From positions 1-51,771 of the IMG/VR virus record IMGVR_UViG_3300025671_000094: a stretch of 51,771 nucleotides of DNA. One strand, written 5' to 3'. Shown one piece after another: positions 49,901-51,771 of this stretch (position 1 is its first letter; the number at the start of each line of letters is the position of its first letter). A model generated the notes under the pieces. That model was not told the DNA's origin. It saw only the letters and a program-made list of their open reading frames with translations, and made no database searches. The stretch is from a virus. The position numbers and the translations under genes were made by a program.

Positions 49901-50226
49901 TGATTATTCGTAACCTTAACATTAAAGATATGTCTAACAGACAACTGGAGAACCTCATGCAGGACATTTCGGTAGAACTACAAGACAGAGAAGTAAGAGA
50001 AGATGAACAAATAGCTATCGAGGCAAAAGAGGCTATGACAATGGGCTTAGAAATAAGCGAGATATATCACCCTGACAAACGTCTTGAAAAGAAAATGAGA
50101 GATAAATACATTGAACTCTGCGAAGAAGCTGCGGGTCCAGGGGAAACTCCTTTCTTCCAAGAAATTCTCTCTGAGTGGTACTCTGAACAAGACAGAATAC
50201 AGTCAATGCGCACTACAGGGGCATAA
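49900..50226 (+). CDS. Hypothetical protein (108 residues)
   Basis: This helical acidic protein begins MIIRNLNIKDMSNRQLENLM and includes AIEAKEAMTMGLEISE and PFFQEILSEWYSEQD. No family was recognised. A GTG one codon earlier is possible, but the ATG at 49900 gives the usual TGATG overlap with the previous gene and an AAAGGA at suitable distance. It is followed by a large stem-loop. Confidence 0.62.
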   Translation: MIIRNLNIKDMSNRQLENLMQDISVELQDREVREDEQIAIEAKEAMTMGLEISEIYHPDKRLEKKMRDKYIELCEEAAGPGETPFFQEILSEWYSEQDRIQSMRTTGA

Positions 50227-50229
50227 ATA

Positions 50230-50287
50230 GGACCACTTTGGGAATACTTCTGGGTTTACGTGGAGTATTCCCTGTAGTGGTGTGTCC
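50230..50287 (+). promoter_or_regulatory. Large nested stem-loop after the gene at 49900
   Basis: GGGAATACT (50240-50248) pairs perfectly with AGTATTCCC (50264-50272). An outer ACCACT (50232-50237)/AGTGGT (50276-50281) extends the structure, with further GGAC/GTCC at the base. No T tract follows. It contains the CCACTTTGGG string also found in the leader at 51659. It may be a terminator for a polymerase that does not need a U tract, a processing site or an element like the other leaders. Confidence 0.6.
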
Positions 50288-50321
50288 TTATGTGTGATAA
50301 TGTGAACCGAAGGAGGACTAA

Positions 50322-50372
50322 ATGATCGAATCAATCTTACTCTGGACAATCATATGCATATACATAATATAA
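50322..50372 (+). CDS. Possible 16-residue hydrophobic peptide
   Basis: This is a 16-codon frame encoding MIESILLWTIICIYII, nearly all hydrophobic. It sits 6-7 nt after an excellent AAGGAGG ribosome-binding site that serves no other nearby start. It could be a membrane micropeptide or a translated leader for the overlapping zinc-ribbon gene at 50354. The frame is too short to prove. Confidence 0.35.
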   Translation: MIESILLWTIICIYII

Positions 50373-50473
50373 GACCAAAGTGTGACAATTGTGATTCACC
50401 GTCAGACGCAACTGACTTTGCAACCTACTGGCTATGTGCTAAATGCTGGTTAAGGAGATTTAAATGTACTTAG
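50354..50473 (+). CDS. Small zinc-ribbon-like protein (39 residues)
   Basis: This frame encodes a 39-residue protein with CDNC at residues 10-13 and CAKC at 28-31, a two-CxxC pattern able to bind one zinc, with a basic end (WLRRFKC). It starts inside the 16-codon frame (19-nt overlap) and its stop overlaps the next gene start by 10 nt. No ribosome-binding site of its own is obvious, so coupling to the upstream micropeptide is likely. The family is not recognised. Confidence 0.5.
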   Translation: MHIHNIRPKCDNCDSPSDATDFATYWLCAKCWLRRFKCT

Positions 50474-50670
50474 ATAAAGAGTTCCAAATAAAGCTTGCAA
50501 ATGCAATGCTACATACTTCACTACTTGCCTATTCAACTGCAGAAGACATTAAAGAAGATTATCCTGAAAGGGCTGAACAGCTAAAAGATATTAACGAACT
50601 TTGCGGCCAACTATTTAATATCTTTAATCCGAAAGAAGGAATTAAACTTGAAGTAGAGCTAGGAGAATAA
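50464..50670 (+). CDS. Hypothetical protein (68 residues)
   Basis: This acidic helical protein is MYLDKEFQIKLANAMLHTSL through to KLEVELGE. An AAGGAG ribosome-binding site lies in the end of the zinc-ribbon gene. No motif was recognised. Confidence 0.58.
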   Translation: MYLDKEFQIKLANAMLHTSLLAYSTAEDIKEDYPERAEQLKDINELCGQLFNIFNPKEGIKLEVELGE

Positions 50671-50672
50671 AA

Positions 50673-50942
50673 ATGACTAAACAAGAAATGCAAACTACAA
50701 TCGATGAACTAAACGATAAACTCTCTAATCAATCTAAGATGATTGCGGAGTTAGCAACACATGCTCAAGAGATTGAAACGTACCAAGAAATACAGGAATT
50801 AGCAGATAAGAAAATTGAAAGTCTAGAAGAACAAGTAACTCATTACAAAGAACAAAATGATAGCCTATTCAAAATCATCAGTAGATTAGAAGACAAAATA
50901 GAAACCTACAAAGAAGTAGTGATGGTGCTGAAAAATGCGTAA
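50673..50942 (+). CDS. Coiled-coil protein (89 residues)
   Basis: This protein is almost wholly helical, with heptad-like Leu/Ile spacing (IDELNDKLSNQSKMIAELAT, KKIESLEEQVTHYKEQND). It is likely a dimeric or trimeric coiled coil. It resembles in composition the small protein at 2849-3040. It ends in the start of the next gene (8-nt overlap). No family was recognised. Confidence 0.58.
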   Translation: MTKQEMQTTIDELNDKLSNQSKMIAELATHAQEIETYQEIQELADKKIESLEEQVTHYKEQNDSLFKIISRLEDKIETYKEVVMVLKNA

Positions 50943-51306
50943 AGTTATAGTGAAAAATATTACATTAAATTGGGATAAAACTAGAACTGAAGGACCATAC
51001 GGTGGTTACTCAATCCAAATCGAATTCGATGGAGATCGATACGAAGAATTGTACAAATTTGGTAGAGCAAAAATAAGTAGTACTAAATGGAGAATGAACT
51101 TGCGTAGTACAAAACCTATCAAAGTTATAGATTCTTGTATGAATGAGCTGCCCGACGAAGTACTAATAAGTAATCAATCAATTGGCAATATAATGTTACT
51201 ATTACCAGATACGCCAATATCTTTTAGAGGTAATGAAATAAGAAAAGGAATTCCAATTGCAATACAAATCACTGACTACAACGGCTACATTAAGGAGGAT
51301 TTCTAA
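50935..51306 (+). CDS. Hypothetical protein, possible ssDNA-binding-like OB fold
   Basis: This 123-residue beta-rich protein starts MRKVIVKNITLNWDKTRT. The end SIGNIMLLLPDTPISFRGN and IPIAIQITDYNGY has the general cadence of phage single-stranded DNA-binding proteins (a GN-containing strand and a final IQ-hydrophobic strand). The next partial gene (51728) starts similarly (MQTIIRNVSVNYAK), suggesting a duplicated family. The acidic C-terminal tail that such SSBs normally carry is weak here (YIKEDF). The call is tentative. Confidence 0.4.
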   Translation: MRKVIVKNITLNWDKTRTEGPYGGYSIQIEFDGDRYEELYKFGRAKISSTKWRMNLRSTKPIKVIDSCMNELPDEVLISNQSIGNIMLLLPDTPISFRGNEIRKGIPIAIQITDYNGYIKEDF

Positions 51307-51651
51307 ATGAAACTAACCATTGATCCAATTCTAAACGAAAACCTGAGACGTGTATTAGGTTTAAAGAAAGACGCTGGCTACTTTGAAATACAAGGTAGAA
51401 AATTCGAAAGCTACATCAGTGAAGGCTTCACTAAAGATATGTATGCTAAAGGCTCTTTCAAAGACGAACGAAAGTACATCTTCAAACACAATGTAACCGA
51501 TGAAGTCTTTGTCGGTACAATGAAAACAATCGCTAGGATAAGCTTAGAAAATGGTTGGCATCAAGGCTCATGGTGTGGAACTCAGCTTGTTAAGCGATTA
51601 GGTTCTCAACGTTCATTGTTAACTTTTCTAGGTGAAATAAAAAGTGAGTAG
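51307..51651 (+). CDS. Hypothetical protein (114 residues)
   Basis: This mixed alpha/beta protein begins MKLTIDPILNENLRRVLGLK and includes GYFEIQGRKFESYISEGF and NGWHQGSWCGTQLVKRLG. The family is unknown. It has a strong AAGGAGG site and starts right after the previous stop. It is followed by the paired-hairpin element at 51659-51701. Confidence 0.58.
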   Translation: MKLTIDPILNENLRRVLGLKKDAGYFEIQGRKFESYISEGFTKDMYAKGSFKDERKYIFKHNVTDEVFVGTMKTIARISLENGWHQGSWCGTQLVKRLGSQRSLLTFLGEIKSE

Positions 51652-51658
51652 CACCTAA

Positions 51659-51701
51659 GATAGTTCCACTTTGGGACTATCTTTCGAGACACTCATGTCT
51701 C
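51659..51701 (+). promoter_or_regulatory. Paired stem-loop leader upstream of the gene at 51728
   Basis: GATAGTTCC (51659-51667)/GGGACTATC (51673-51681) is a 9-bp stem with one T-G wobble and loop ACTTT. It is followed by GAGACA/TGTCTC (51686-51701), a 6-bp stem with loop CTCA. TAAC follows, then AAAGGAG and the ATG at 51728. The layout is the same as at 49213 and 49717, with changed base pairs in both stems. Confidence 0.72.
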
Positions 51702-51727
51702 TAACCAAGCATGTAAAGGAGTTTATC

Positions 51728-51771
51728 ATGCAAACAATCATCCGTAACGTATCAGTTAACTACGCTAAAGT
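51728..51771 (+). CDS. Partial gene at window edge (possible ssDNA-binding-like protein)
   Basis: Only the first 14 codons and part of the next are inside the window (MQTIIRNVSVNYAK). The opening resembles that of the protein at 50935-51306 and the N-termini of phage SSB-like proteins. It has an AAAGGAG ribosome-binding site and a preceding paired-hairpin leader. The product cannot be decided from this fragment. Confidence 0.45.
   Translation, partial: MQTIIRNVSVNYAK

Noticed and set aside
1-51771. CRISPR arrays, tRNA genes, integrase or insertion sequences
   Set aside because: No regular direct repeats with spacers, no cloverleaf sequence I could recognise, and no transposase or recombinase motifs were found.

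Overview
The window is part of the genome of a strictly lytic tailed phage with a podovirus-like (short-tailed) gene set. The evidence is a T7-type primase-helicase, a T7-type RNA polymerase, a large terminase, portal, scaffold, an SU10-type (DUF5309-like) major capsid protein, tail adaptor and nozzle candidates, three large ejection-type proteins, tail fibres, lysozyme and holin. There is no tail-tape-measure or sheath gene, no integrase and no recognisable tRNA. The cobalamin-dependent ribonucleotide reductase, the gene-transfer-agent-type holin and the many small conserved phage families suggest a marine proteobacterial host; this is inference and the host cannot be named from sequence alone.

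Layout. Positions 1-6016 (+) hold the end of a replication and nucleotide module: 5'-3' exonuclease (cut by the window edge), GIY-YIG nuclease, primase-helicase, small proteins, dCMP deaminase and a short T7-like RNA polymerase. A bidirectional terminator at about 6018-6068 separates it from one very long convergent late module on the minus strand (48309 down to 6071). In order of transcription this encodes TerL, a TerS candidate, small proteins and a two-span membrane protein, portal, scaffold, capsid, a terminator, LysM protein, tail adaptor, three tail fibres, tail assembly proteins, holin and lysozyme, class II ribonucleotide reductase, tail nozzle candidate, tail tip proteins, then ejection proteins carrying a transglycosylase domain, a staphylococcal-nuclease-like domain and an RNA-polymerase-like domain. 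A 187-bp divergent control region (48310-48496) separates it from a right-hand plus-strand module of short unknown genes (48497-51771, running off the edge). If the genome is circular or permuted, the right-hand module would continue into the left-hand one, giving two divergent arms with one start region and one convergent stop.

Most notable observations. The 1265-residue protein at 6333-10130 shows, in the right order, degenerate versions of the catalytic motifs of single-subunit RNA polymerases (DG..SG, M..SYG, HD). It lies at the end of the ejection-protein cluster, so it looks like a virion RNA polymerase comparable in concept to phage N4 vRNAP, in addition to the separate T7-like polymerase at 3878-6016. 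The short genes of the right-hand module are preceded by a family of paired stem-loops with compensatory base changes. Each pair is a 9-bp stem followed by a 6-bp stem with a 4-nt loop, placed just upstream of the ribosome binding site. N4 vRNAP uses DNA hairpins as early promoters, so these elements are candidate promoters for the ejected polymerase. The link is a hypothesis; the hairpins and the polymerase motifs are visible directly.
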